Below are positions 42,433 to 51,450 of a stretch of DNA of 64,000 bases, in pieces. Source of the stretch: Cupriavidus consociatus (GTDB taxonomy: Bacteria > Pseudomonadota > Gammaproteobacteria > Burkholderiales > Burkholderiaceae); the NCBI RefSeq assembly GCF_017814975.1, contig NZ_JAGIQA010000011.1, forward strand, positions 184,316 through 248,315, in the 5' to 3' direction. Each line of letters starts with the position of its first letter. Within the stretch, counting starts at the first letter, position 1. Below the pieces are notes generated by a model. It made no database searches and was not told where the DNA came from. It saw only the letters and a program-made list of their open reading frames with translations. The position numbers were made by a program, and so were the translations under genes.

Positions 42433-43398
42433 ATGAGATTCGTTGCAGCATTTGCCATCGGATGGCTGGTATGCAGTTCTTCGTTCGGGGAACCATTCCC
42501 TTCCCGGCCACTGACATTGGTGGTGCCGTTCTCACCGGGTGGTCCGACAGACGTTGTGGCTCGTCACCTGAGTGCCGCGATGGGGCGATCGCTGGGGCAA
42601 TCCGTTGTCGTGGAGAACCGGGCGAGCACGGGCGGGATTGTGGGTTCGGAGGCCGTTTTGAGGGCCGAACCCAATGGGTATACGCTCTTGATTCATAACA
42701 TCGGCATGGCCACCCTGCCGGCGTTGGCAAAAACTCTTCGGTTTGACCCGACGAAGGATTTCGAATACATCGGGCTCGTTGCCGATGTCCCGATGACCCT
42801 GGTTGCGCGTCCGACTCTCGCACCTTCCGGGTTCCGAGAATTGCGGGCGTACATCTCGGCCAATCAGAAGAAGATCAATCTCGCCAACGCGGGAATCGGC
42901 ACAGCGTCGCACCTCTGCGGGCTGATGCTCATGAGCCAACTCCATTCGGCAATGACGAGCGTTCCGTATAAGGGCGCTGCGCCGGCCATGGTCGATGTTC
43001 AGGGAGGACAGGTCGACCTGTTGTGTGATCAAGTGACGACCACGCTCCAGCCGATCAACACCGGCCGTGTCAAAGCCTACGGAAGCACAACCTCGTCGAG
43101 GCTGGCTGCACTGCCAAAGCTGCCGACCTTGCGCGAACAAGGGTTGGGGGAGTTTGAAGTGACAGTATGGCATGGCGTCTACGCGCCCAGGGGCACGCCC
43201 AAGCCGGTAGCCGCGAAGCTGGTGAAGGCGTTGCAGGATGCCGTCAGTGATCCGGCCTTCCGGGAAGGGATGCTGAAGCTTGGTGCTATCCCTGTAACAC
43301 CTGAACGCGCTACGCCTGAAGCACTGTCCCTGCAGTTGCGAAGCGAGATAGGAAGGTGGACGCCGGTCATCAGGCAGGCCAACGCGTTTATCGACTAG
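42433..43398 (+). CDS. Bug/TTT-family periplasmic substrate-binding protein
   Basis: A 321-residue secreted receptor with AAGGAG upstream of its ATG. The signal peptide (FVAAFAIGWLVCSSSFG) is followed by VPFSPGGPTDVVAR, VVENRASTGGIVG and SVPYKGAAPAMVDV. Its coding sequence is lower in GC than the other three Bug genes of the window, in line with the surrounding block. It completes the GST operon and probably binds the acid handled by the CoA transferases. Confidence 0.92.
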   Translation: MRFVAAFAIGWLVCSSSFGEPFPSRPLTLVVPFSPGGPTDVVARHLSAAMGRSLGQSVVVENRASTGGIVGSEAVLRAEPNGYTLLIHNIGMATLPALAKTLRFDPTKDFEYIGLVADVPMTLVARPTLAPSGFRELRAYISANQKKINLANAGIGTASHLCGLMLMSQLHSAMTSVPYKGAAPAMVDVQGGQVDLLCDQVTTTLQPINTGRVKAYGSTTSSRLAALPKLPTLREQGLGEFEVTVWHGVYAPRGTPKPVAAKLVKALQDAVSDPAFREGMLKLGAIPVTPERATPEALSLQLRSEIGRWTPVIRQANAFID

Positions 43399-43433
43399 AC
43401 GCCATCAGCAGTCATGGTGACTTGAGAACGATC

Positions 43434-43727
43434 ATGGGCAACGATACCTGGCATATGGAACCGGCCATGCACAGTGAAGTTATCCGGCGCATCGCCATGG
43501 AGGCGGCGGCGCTTATGATGTTCAAGGGCGCGACGGCGGCGAAGGCGATCTCAACCGCCGTCGCGCAGCATGTTTCAGATGGTCGGGGAGGGCGCGAGTG
43601 CCGGGGAACTTTTGCTGAAGTCGAGTCCACGTGGATCCCCCCAGGCAGAGAGCAGCAGGTGCGCGAGGTGTCCACCGGGATTCTGGCGGACGTCGAACAG
43701 CGCCTTCGTGAAGCATCGCGGGATTGA
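43434..43727 (+). CDS. Hypothetical protein
   Basis: A possible 97-residue protein starting MGNDTWHMEP. It is hydrophilic and partly helical, with no signal or membrane segment; I do not recognise the family. A weak GAGAAC lies upstream. It is on the same strand as the Bug gene and lies in the lower-GC block. Other frames are open over part of it, so the reading frame is uncertain. Confidence 0.35.
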   Translation: MGNDTWHMEPAMHSEVIRRIAMEAAALMMFKGATAAKAISTAVAQHVSDGRGGRECRGTFAEVESTWIPPGREQQVREVSTGILADVEQRLREASRD

Positions 43728-43793
43728 CCTGGGCAGCGCGCTTGCCAGGGGGATGGCAGGACTGTCGCAGACCTCAAGTCGGGACGTACTGTC

Positions 43794-44129
43794 ATGATAT
43801 GCACGTCGGCCGAACTGCTTCACCGAATTCGGGCCATGCTGAAGCAACTTGGTGTTGATGAAGGCAACGCTTCGAAGACAGAGGAATCCGGCATCGAGCG
43901 TCGCCTCGCGGCGCGGCTGAGGCAGGCCATTGCAGTGGGTTCAGCCCTGGAAATCACCGTGACTTTAGGTTGCGCTGCCGAACTCTCAATGTTTCCCGAC
44001 GATGCCGTGCTCGAGCGGTGCACGGCAACCGTACGGACGGCAGGGCAATGCACACTGGTGGGTGCGATCTGGGCGGTGCGGCATCGCTGCGCGCGAGGGG
44101 GAGAGGCTGTCAGGCGATTCTCCCTCTAG
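43794..44129 (+). CDS. Hypothetical protein
   Basis: A possible 111-residue protein starting MICTSAELLH. The first 60 residues look helical (RIRAMLKQLGVDEGNA), the rest is mixed, with four Cys residues in the C-terminal half. No recognised family, signal or membrane segment. It is at the right edge of the lower-GC block, convergent with the acyl-CoA dehydrogenase genes. Confidence 0.35.
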   Translation: MICTSAELLHRIRAMLKQLGVDEGNASKTEESGIERRLAARLRQAIAVGSALEITVTLGCAAELSMFPDDAVLERCTATVRTAGQCTLVGAIWAVRHRCARGGEAVRRFSL

Positions 44130-44141
44130 CAACCATCGACC

Positions 44142-45377
44142 TCAAAGCCCCAGCACCAGCTTGGCGATGATATTGCGCTGGATCTCGTTCGACCCGCCGT
44201 AGATCGACGCCTTGCGGTAGTTGAAATAGCGCGGCGCCAGCACGGCAGCATAGTCCGGTCCCACGCGCGACGCGGCTTCGCGGCCCTGGATCGCGGCCCA
44301 GGTGTCCTGCACGAACGGCAGTGCCGCGGGACCGGCGGCCTCGACCGCCAGCTCGCTGACCGCCTGCAACGTTTCCGTGCCGGTGAGCTTCAGCATGCTG
44401 GACGCCGCCCCGATCGAGGTGCCCGATTCCACGCCCGAGAACACGCGCAGCTCTACCGCCTCCAGCGCGGCGGCGCGCACGTGCAGCGCGGCCAGCTTGC
44501 GCCGGAAGGCGGGGTCGTCGAGCAGCCGCCGGCCATCGTCGGCGGCCTGCTCCGCAGCGATCTGCGCAACCTTGGCCAGTTGCTTGTGCAGCATCGGGCT
44601 GTAGGTGCCGCCACGCTCGAACTCCAGCAGGTACTTGGCGTAGGTCCAGCCCTTGCCTTCGTCGCCGATGCGGTTCTCCGCCGGCACGCGCACGTTCTCG
44701 AAGAAGACCTGGTTCACTTCCTGCTGCCCGGCCGGGGGGCCGTCCAGCGTCGGCAGCGGCGACACCGTGATGCCGGGCGTATGCATGTCGAGCAGCAGGA
44801 ACGAGATGCCTTCCTGCCGCTTCGACTCGCGGCTGGTGCGCACCAGGCAGAACATCCAGTCGGCCCACTGCGCATGCGTGGTCCAGATCTTGGAACCGTT
44901 CAGGATGTAGTGCTCGCCATCGCTGTCGGTACCGGGATCGGCGCGTAGCTGCAATGACGCGAGGTCGGAGCCGGAATTGGGCTCGGAGTAGCCCTGGCAC
45001 CACCACACGTCCGAGGCCAGGATCGGCGGCAGGAAGCGTGCCTTCTGCGCGGGCGTGCCGTACTTCATGATCACCGGCGCCACCATCTTCAGCCCCATCG
45101 GCGACACCGGCGGGCAGCCCGCCGCGGCCAGCTCCGACTGGAAGATAAAGCGCTGCGTCGGCGTCCAGCCCGGGCCGCCATATTCCTGCGGCCAGTTGGG
45201 CGCGGCCCAGCCGCGCGCATGCAGCGCCTTCTGCCAGCGCACCTGGCCGGCTTTGTCGAGATAGCCGTTTTTGGACTGCGCCATCATCGCACGCAATTCG
45301 TCGTCATAGGCCTGGACGATCCAGGCGCGCACGTCTTCACGGAACTGCCGGTCTTGCGGGGAGAAATCGAGATGCAT
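44142..45377 (-). CDS. Acyl-CoA dehydrogenase
   Basis: A 411-residue FAD flavoprotein. Substrate- and FAD-binding segments are CQGYSEPNSGSDLASLQ (about 125-140) and KIWTTHAQWADWMF (about 163-176); the C-terminal YGGSNEIQRNIIAK holds the likely catalytic Glu. It introduces the alpha,beta double bond in an acyl-CoA. It is 39 bases downstream of a second acyl-CoA dehydrogenase gene on the same strand; adjacent pairs like this may form heteromers that act on bulky or ring-bearing acyl-CoAs. The shared promoter lies at 46563-46831. Confidence 0.92.
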   Translation of the reverse strand: MHLDFSPQDRQFREDVRAWIVQAYDDELRAMMAQSKNGYLDKAGQVRWQKALHARGWAAPNWPQEYGGPGWTPTQRFIFQSELAAAGCPPVSPMGLKMVAPVIMKYGTPAQKARFLPPILASDVWWCQGYSEPNSGSDLASLQLRADPGTDSDGEHYILNGSKIWTTHAQWADWMFCLVRTSRESKRQEGISFLLLDMHTPGITVSPLPTLDGPPAGQQEVNQVFFENVRVPAENRIGDEGKGWTYAKYLLEFERGGTYSPMLHKQLAKVAQIAAEQAADDGRRLLDDPAFRRKLAALHVRAAALEAVELRVFSGVESGTSIGAASSMLKLTGTETLQAVSELAVEAAGPAALPFVQDTWAAIQGREAASRVGPDYAAVLAPRYFNYRKASIYGGSNEIQRNIIAKLVLGL

Positions 45378-45416
45378 CGACGGGCCTCGCTGGGGTAGTC
45401 GTCAGGAGTTGGCGGT

Positions 45417-46562
45417 TCAGGCCGCAACGGGGTAGAGCAGGTCGGCGTAGCGGCGCAGGTGGTGCTCGGCTGAGCCGAACTGCAGGTCGATCGCCGTGAC
45501 GCGCTTGAAGTAGTGGCCCACCGCCAGTTCCTCCGTGACGCCCATGCCGCCGTGGATCTGCACTGCGCCCTGGCCGACGAACGCACCGCCCTGGCCAGCC
45601 TGGACCTTGGCCGCGCACGCCGCCTGCGCAAAAGCTGCCGGTGCGCCGCCGGCCTGCATCGCCGAGACCTGCGTCAGGGCCACGGATTGCTCCAGCTGCA
45701 TATACATGTCGGCCATGCGGTGCTGCAGCACCTGGAACGTGCCGATCGGCACGCCGAACTGCTTGCGCTGGCGCGCGTAGTCGATGGTGTCGGCCAGCAT
45801 GCGCGCCATCGCGCCGTTGGCTTCGGCGGCCAGCGCGACCATGGCGTGGTCGCACAGCCGCTCGATCAGCGCGAAGGCCTCGCCTTCGGCGCCGATGCGC
45901 TGGCTGGCCGGCACCTGCACGTTGTCGAGCAGCACCTCGGCCGCGCGCATGCCGTCGAAGGTGGGATATTCGCGCAGTGTCACGCCGGGCGTGTCGCGTG
46001 CGATCCAGAACAGGCTGATGCCCTCGCGGTCGCGGCGCGCTCCTGCGGTGCGGGCGCTGACCACCAGGTGCGAGGCGAAAGGCGCGCCCACCACGACGTG
46101 CTTGTGCCCGCTCAGCTTGTAGCCGTTGCCAGCGCGCGTGGCGCTGGCCTGCACGTCGTGCCGGCAATAGCGGCTGGCGGGTTCGGCATGCGCCCAGGCA
46201 GCGGTGGCCTCGCCGCCGATGATGGCGGGCAGCCACTGCGCCGCCAGTTCCGGGCTGCCTTGCGCCAGCGCACCGCCGGCCAGCACCACGGTGCCAAGAT
46301 ATGGCTCGAGCACCAGGTGGCGGCCGAACTGTTCCATCACGATCATGTGCTCGGCAGCGCCGCCGCCCAGCCCGCCGAGTGCCTCGCTGAAGCCCGCGCC
46401 CAGGATGCCGAGGTCGCGCGCGAACGCACGCCAGCAATCGGGCCGCCAGCCCGCCGCGGACTGGACCGCGGCGCGGCGTGCTTCAAAATCGTAGTGGTTG
46501 GCCAGGTAACGCGCGAGCGTGTCGCGCAGCATCGATTGTTCTTCGCTGAACTTGAAATCCAC
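45417..46562 (-). CDS. Acyl-CoA dehydrogenase
   Basis: A 381-residue acyl-CoA dehydrogenase from a GTG at 46562 with GAAGGAG in front; longer readings upstream would run through the divergent promoter. VDFKFSEEQSMLRDTLARYL is the typical N-terminal helix, YARQRKQFGVPIGTFQVLQH is the conserved FAD-contact segment, and GGMGVTEELAVGHYFKR lies near the C-terminus, more like the diverged partner of ACAD pairs. It probably forms a complex or works in sequence with the product of 44142. A near-copy of the 16-bp inverted repeat lies 82 bases upstream. Confidence 0.9.
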   Translation of the reverse strand: MDFKFSEEQSMLRDTLARYLANHYDFEARRAAVQSAAGWRPDCWRAFARDLGILGAGFSEALGGLGGGAAEHMIVMEQFGRHLVLEPYLGTVVLAGGALAQGSPELAAQWLPAIIGGEATAAWAHAEPASRYCRHDVQASATRAGNGYKLSGHKHVVVGAPFASHLVVSARTAGARRDREGISLFWIARDTPGVTLREYPTFDGMRAAEVLLDNVQVPASQRIGAEGEAFALIERLCDHAMVALAAEANGAMARMLADTIDYARQRKQFGVPIGTFQVLQHRMADMYMQLEQSVALTQVSAMQAGGAPAAFAQAACAAKVQAGQGGAFVGQGAVQIHGGMGVTEELAVGHYFKRVTAIDLQFGSAEHHLRRYADLLYPVAA

Positions 46563-46643
46563 CTCGGCTCCTTCGGGAATGGGGGATGGCGTGGCTGCGA
46601 TAACCTGCGACAGCATGATCCGGGCACGCCGCCGGGCGGCGCA

Positions 46644-46659
46644 TCGTCGCATCGGACGA
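46644..46659. promoter_or_regulatory. Near-copy of 16-bp inverted repeat, acyl-CoA regulon motif
   Basis: TCGTCGCATCGGACGA differs in two bases from the three exact copies. It lies 81 bases from the GTG of the acyl-CoA dehydrogenase gene at 45417-46562. Confidence 0.55.
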
Positions 46660-46734
46660 AGGTGCGCGAAGGCCGCACGGGTCTGGCACTTGTCCGTTTC
46701 ATGTGGCACCGCATCAAAATACCGACGCGGCGCT

Positions 46735-46750
46735 TCGTCGCTTCCGACGA
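46735..46750. promoter_or_regulatory. 16-bp inverted repeat, acyl-CoA regulon motif
   Basis: TCGTCG-CTTC-CGACGA, six-base perfect arms around four bases. It lies 81 bases before the ATG of the acyl-CoA synthetase gene. The same 16 bases recur at 53158-53173 and 54713-54728. Confidence 0.7.
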
Positions 46751-46831
46751 TGGTTGAACCGGCGGGTCGTTCACAGAATGCGGGATCACCCATCCGAATC
46801 CAGCGAACCCCTGTCGAAGGAGCTCAACGCC

Positions 46832-48379
46832 ATGCATCCGTCCATCCACGCGCAGCGCACGCCAGAGAAGCCGGCCGTCATCATGGGCAGCAGCGGCGCA
46901 GTCGTCACGTACCGCGAGCTGGACGAGCGCTCGAACCAGGTGGCACACCTGTTCCGCGCGATGGGGCTGCGCCCGGGCGACCGCGTGGCCTTCATGCTGG
47001 AAAACCATCCGCGCATGTTCGAGCTGTGCTGGGGCGCGCAACGCAGCGGCATCGTCTATATCTGCCTGAGCACCAGGCTGAACGCGGCCGACGCCGCCTA
47101 TATCGTCAACGACAGCGCCGCGCAGGTGCTGGTGACCACGCACGCCCAGGCGGAGATCGCGGCCGCGCTGGTGGCGCAGACGCCGGCGCTCAGGCGCCGG
47201 CTGATGCTCGACGGCACGGTGCCCGGCTACGAGGCTTATGAACCGGCGTTGGCAAGCTGCCCCACGACGCGCATCGCAGAGGAAGTGACCGGCGGCGACA
47301 TGCTTTACTCCTCCGGCACCACGGGCCGGCCCAAGGGCGTGTACGCGCCGCCGGGCAGCCCGCGCATCGAGGATTCCACCACGCTGACCAGCCTGTGCCA
47401 GCGGCTCTATGGCTTTGATGCCGACACCCGCTACCTGTCGCCGGCGCCGCTGTACCATGCCGCGCCGCTGCGCTACAACATGTCGGTGCAGGCGCTGGGC
47501 GGCACCGCGGTGGTGATGGAGCATTTCGACGCCGAGCAGTACCTGCGGCTGGTGCAGCAGCACCGCATCACGCATACGCAGCTGGTGCCGACGATGTTCT
47601 CGCGCATGCTCAAGCTGCCCGAGGCGCAGCGACAGGCCTATGACGTGTCTTCGCTGCGCGTGGCGATCCATGCCGCGGCGCCGTGCCCGGTGCAGGTCAA
47701 GGAGGCGATGATCGCGTGGTGGGGGCCGGTGATCTGGGAGTACTACGCCGGCACCGAAGGCAACGGCGTGACCGTCGTCAGCACGCAGGAATGGCTGCAG
47801 CGCAAGGGCACCGTGGGCCGGGCCATGGTCGGCAAGCTGCGCATCTGCGGCCCTGACGGCGAACTGCAGCCGCCGGGCGAGTCCGGCACGATCTATTTCG
47901 CCGAAGGCCGCGCCTTCGAATACCACAACGACCCGGCCAAGACGGCGGAATCGCGGCATCCCCAGCATCCGGACTGGAGCACCATCGGCGATGTTGGCTA
48001 TGCCGATGCCGACGGCTATCTGTTCCTGACCGACCGCAAGGCCAACATGATCATCTCCGGCGGGGTCAACATCTATCCGCAGGAGGCCGAGAACCTGCTG
48101 ATGACGCACCCCAAGGTGCTTGACGTGGCGGTGATCGGGGTACCCAACGAGGATTTCGGCGAAGAGGTCAAGGCCGTGGTGCAGCCGGCCGACATGGCGC
48201 AGGCCGGGCCGGAACTGGCGGCCGAGCTGATCGCGTTCTGCCGCGCCAACCTGTCCACCATCAAATGCCCGCGTTCGGTCGATTTCGAGTCCCAACTGCC
48301 GCGCCTGCCGACCGGCAAGCTGCTCAAGCGGCTGCTGCGCGACCGCTATTGGACCGGACACGGCAACAAGCTGGTGTGA
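46832..48379 (+). CDS. AMP-forming acyl-CoA synthetase
   Basis: A 515-residue ANL-family ligase from ATG 46832 (AAGGAG upstream). Core motifs: YSSGTTGRPKGV (about 158-169), EYYAGTEGNG, GDVGYADADGYLFLTDR and the C-terminal catalytic Lys in PTGKLLKRLL. It activates a carboxylic acid to its CoA thioester and so would start the pathway carried on by the dehydrogenases, hydratase and thiolase nearby. It is divergent from the dehydrogenase pair. The acid specificity cannot be told. Confidence 0.92.
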   Translation: MHPSIHAQRTPEKPAVIMGSSGAVVTYRELDERSNQVAHLFRAMGLRPGDRVAFMLENHPRMFELCWGAQRSGIVYICLSTRLNAADAAYIVNDSAAQVLVTTHAQAEIAAALVAQTPALRRRLMLDGTVPGYEAYEPALASCPTTRIAEEVTGGDMLYSSGTTGRPKGVYAPPGSPRIEDSTTLTSLCQRLYGFDADTRYLSPAPLYHAAPLRYNMSVQALGGTAVVMEHFDAEQYLRLVQQHRITHTQLVPTMFSRMLKLPEAQRQAYDVSSLRVAIHAAAPCPVQVKEAMIAWWGPVIWEYYAGTEGNGVTVVSTQEWLQRKGTVGRAMVGKLRICGPDGELQPPGESGTIYFAEGRAFEYHNDPAKTAESRHPQHPDWSTIGDVGYADADGYLFLTDRKANMIISGGVNIYPQEAENLLMTHPKVLDVAVIGVPNEDFGEEVKAVVQPADMAQAGPELAAELIAFCRANLSTIKCPRSVDFESQLPRLPTGKLLKRLLRDRYWTGHGNKLV

Positions 48380-48536
48380 AGGCGGCGCCGGCATCCGGCT
48401 GGCGTCCGGCGAGGGCAGCGGCGGGGCGGTCCGGGGCCCCTTAATCCAGCCGGAAGGCCGCCTGCAGCGACCCGGAACCCTCGGCGGCGCGCGGCCGCGC
48501 GCGTTTACGCCATAATTCCGAGTTCCATCACAGTCA

Positions 48537-48566
48537 CGCCCGTCCGCGCTGCTGCGCGGACGGGCG
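48537..48566 (+). promoter_or_regulatory. Strong hairpin in the leader of the LuxR/MalT-like gene
   Basis: Twelve-base perfect arms CGCCCGTCCGCG/CGCGGACGGGCG around CTGCTG. No T run follows, so it is not a standard terminator; it lies 67 bases before the regulator start and could affect transcript read-through or translation. A direct repeat TTCGCATTGC follows it. Confidence 0.55.
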
Positions 48567-48632
48567 CATCGCTTCGCATTGCCCTTCGCATTGCTGCAAG
48601 GGCGGTGCGGCGCGGAAGACGACAAATCGCCA

Positions 48633-51413
48633 ATGGCAAGTATCGAGGAGACCGGACGGCGCATGCCGTCTGCCACCGGCGCCGGCACCGCTGCGCTCGC
48701 CGCCAAGCTGCGACCGCCGCTGCTGACGCCGTTCCAGATCGAGCGCGCGTCGATCTGCGACGCCGTGTGCGCCGCGGACTTCGTCAAGCTCGTGCTGGTG
48801 CGCGCGCCCGCGGGCTTTGGCAAGACCACCGCCATGCTCCAGTGCCGCGCGCGCCTGGAGGCCGCCGGCGGGCGCACCGCCTGGCTCACCCTTGATCGCT
48901 CCGACAACGATGCCACCCGCTTCCTGGGCTCGGTCGAGGCCGCCATCGCGCAGGCGCTAGGCGCGGCGGCCCAGCCGCCCCGCTCGGGGCTGGTGCAGGA
49001 TCCCGGCGAGCAGGCGCTCGCGCTGATTGACCGGCTGGCCAGCCACAGCGGCGCCTTCACGCTGTTCCTCGACGATTTCGAATCGATCCAGAACGCTGCC
49101 GTCAGCGGCCTGGTGTGGCAGATGGTTGAAAGCCTGCCGCCGGGCTGCCGTGTCGTGATCGGCACGCGCTGGGTGCCGGAGAGCGGCCTGGGCCGGCTGC
49201 GCGCGCGCGGCGAGCTGCTCGAGATCGAGCCCGCGCAACTGCGCTTCAGCGCCAGCGAGACCGAATCCTTCCTGCGCCACGCCCGTGGGCTCAAATTGCA
49301 GCCAGCCGCGATCAGTGCGCTGCACCGGCGCACCGAAGGCTGGGCCACGGCACTGTGGCTGGCTTCGGTGGCAATGGAGCGGCGCAGCCAGCCCGAGGGC
49401 TTCATCGCCGGCTTTTCCGGCTCCAACGCGGCGATTGCCGACTACCTGGTCGAAGACGTCTTCCTGCACCTGCCCGACGCGGTACGGGACTTCCTGTTGC
49501 GGACTTCGATCCTGGACCAGCTCTGCGGCCCGCTGTGCGACGCGGTCTGCCAGGCCACCCCGGCATTCGCCGGCGGCGCCGGCAGCAGCGACGAGATCCT
49601 GGCCTGGCTGGAGCGCGCCAACCTGTTCCTGTTGCCGCTGGAAAGCGAGCGCTACGGCGAGCGCGGCACTGGCGCGGCAGCGGAGCAGTGGTACCGCTAT
49701 CACAGCCTGTTTTCCGGCTTCCTGCGCGGCCAGCTGGCGCAGTCGATGCCCGAAGCCGTGCCGCCATTGCACCTGGCTGCCTCGCGCTGGTATGAATCGC
49801 AGGGACGCCCGGTGCCGGCCATCGAGCACGCCCTCGCGGCCGGCGCGCTGGGCCATGCGCTGGAATTGCTGGACAGCGCTGTCGATGACCTGCTGGGGCA
49901 GGGCCGCATGCGGCTGCTGACGCGCTGGCTGGAGGCGGTGCCCGCGGAGGAACTTGCCCGCTGGCCCAAGCTGCAGATCGCGCATGCGTGGGCGGTGTCG
50001 TTCACGCGCGGCCCGGCCGAGGCGATCGCGCTGCTGCAGGCGATCCCGACCGAGGGCGCGGCCGGCGACCTGCTCGCGCATATCCGCGCGCTGCGTCACG
50101 TGCTGCTCAACATGATGGACCGCTTCGACGACGCGCGCGCCTTTGCCCGCAACGAGGTGCCGCCGCTGCCGATGGGCTACGCCTTCCCGGATGCGATCCT
50201 GGGCACGTCGATGGCGCGGCTGGCCGCGGTCATCGGCGACTATCCCGAGGCGCGCCGGCTGCTGCAGATCGCGCGCCAGGCCGTGCGCGGCTCGGACAGC
50301 AACTTCAACAAGATCTTCTCCGAATCGGTCGAAGGCCTGATCGACCTGCGCCAGGGACGGCTGCAGCAGGCGCTGGCGCGCTTCCGCATCGCCGCGCGCA
50401 CGATGCTGCCGAACCGCTTCGGCCCGACCAACGGCAATGCCATGGCCGGCATCCTGCTGGCCGAAGGCCTGTATGAGAGCGGCGATACCGAACGCGCCAG
50501 CCGGCTGCTCAACGTGTACCTGCCGCTGTCGCGCGACCTCGGCCTGCCGGACCAGATCATCACCGGCCATACGGTGCTGGCCCGCATTGCCTTCGAACGT
50601 GGCGAGACCGACCAGGCCCATGAATGGCTGGCGCAGCTGGAGGCGCTCGGCCACCACCGCGGCCTGACCCGGCTGGTGATGGCGGCGATGCTCGAGCGCG
50701 CGCGGCTGGCGCTGCGCCAGGGCAATGTGCACGCCGCGCAAGAGGCCATTGAGCGCGCCGCCGACCCCGCGCTGTGGCGCACGCGTCCGGGCGTCAGTTC
50801 GTTTGCCAGCGACGTCGAGGACATTTTTGTGGGCAGGCTGCGGCTTGACGTGCATGCCCGCCCCGGTGCGCAGGTGCGCGACGCGATCGAGCGCGAACTG
50901 GCGGCCGCCACCAGCAACCAGCTGATGCGCCGCGCGCTCAAGCTGCGCATCCTGCTGGCACAGGCGTGCCAGCGCAGCGGCGACGGTGCGCATGCGCTGG
51001 TGGTGATGGGCGAGGCGTTGCGCTTCGGCGCGGCCGAGGGTTTCGTGCGGATCTTTGCCGACGAAGGCGACGACGTGCGCCGGCTGGTGGCCGACGCCTG
51101 CGCCCGCCAGGGCGCCAGCCTGCCATCCGCCTACGTGGAAAAGTTGCTGCAGGCATGCGCCCAGCAAGCCGGCGCAGCGCCTGGCGGCGCGGCCGGCCGT
51201 CCCGCGCCGCCGGCGCTGGTGGAGCCGCTGACGCCCAAGGAGCAGAAGGTACTGCAGTTGCTGGCCGAAGGTTTCTCCAACGTCGCCATGGCCGAGCGCC
51301 TGTTCGTGTCCGAGACCACGGTGCGCACGCACCTGCGCAATATCAGCGCCAAGCTGCACGCCAGCAACCGTACGCAGGCGGTGGCGATCGCGCGGCAGCT
51401 GGGCTTGCTCTGA
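48633..51413 (+). CDS. Large ATP-dependent LuxR-family (MalT-like/LAL) transcriptional regulator
   Basis: A 926-residue regulator from ATG 48633 (an in-frame TTG at 48579 would add 18 residues). The N-terminal STAND-type NTPase has Walker A VRAPAGFGKTT (about 57-66) and Walker B-like FTLFLDDFE (about 142-150); TPR-like helical repeats fill about 350-820; the C-terminal LuxR HTH is LTPKEQKVLQLLAEGFSNVA and TTVRTHLRNISAKLHASNR. MalT-type activators bind ATP plus an inducer. It lies amid the acyl-CoA genes and is the obvious candidate activator, although the 16-bp palindromes do not look like MalT boxes. Confidence 0.93.
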   Translation: MASIEETGRRMPSATGAGTAALAAKLRPPLLTPFQIERASICDAVCAADFVKLVLVRAPAGFGKTTAMLQCRARLEAAGGRTAWLTLDRSDNDATRFLGSVEAAIAQALGAAAQPPRSGLVQDPGEQALALIDRLASHSGAFTLFLDDFESIQNAAVSGLVWQMVESLPPGCRVVIGTRWVPESGLGRLRARGELLEIEPAQLRFSASETESFLRHARGLKLQPAAISALHRRTEGWATALWLASVAMERRSQPEGFIAGFSGSNAAIADYLVEDVFLHLPDAVRDFLLRTSILDQLCGPLCDAVCQATPAFAGGAGSSDEILAWLERANLFLLPLESERYGERGTGAAAEQWYRYHSLFSGFLRGQLAQSMPEAVPPLHLAASRWYESQGRPVPAIEHALAAGALGHALELLDSAVDDLLGQGRMRLLTRWLEAVPAEELARWPKLQIAHAWAVSFTRGPAEAIALLQAIPTEGAAGDLLAHIRALRHVLLNMMDRFDDARAFARNEVPPLPMGYAFPDAILGTSMARLAAVIGDYPEARRLLQIARQAVRGSDSNFNKIFSESVEGLIDLRQGRLQQALARFRIAARTMLPNRFGPTNGNAMAGILLAEGLYESGDTERASRLLNVYLPLSRDLGLPDQIITGHTVLARIAFERGETDQAHEWLAQLEALGHHRGLTRLVMAAMLERARLALRQGNVHAAQEAIERAADPALWRTRPGVSSFASDVEDIFVGRLRLDVHARPGAQVRDAIERELAAATSNQLMRRALKLRILLAQACQRSGDGAHALVVMGEALRFGAAEGFVRIFADEGDDVRRLVADACARQGASLPSAYVEKLLQACAQQAGAAPGGAAGRPAPPALVEPLTPKEQKVLQLLAEGFSNVAMAERLFVSETTVRTHLRNISAKLHASNRTQAVAIARQLGLL

Positions 51414-51419
51414 GCCGGG

Positions 51420-51441
51420 CCGCGCGCGAAAGTGCGCGCGG
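51420..51441. terminator. Hairpin between convergent genes
   Basis: Eight-base GC arms (CCGCGCGC/GCGCGCGG) around GAAAGT lie between the stops of the LuxR-type regulator and the nitroreductase genes. There is no clear T run, so termination is only likely. Confidence 0.45.
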
Positions 51442-51450
51442 CGTTGCGGC

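Noticed and set aside
46343..49426. 1027-codon minus-strand frame over acyl-CoA synthetase and LuxR genes
   Set aside because: Antisense to two genes with clear motifs; low-complexity translation.
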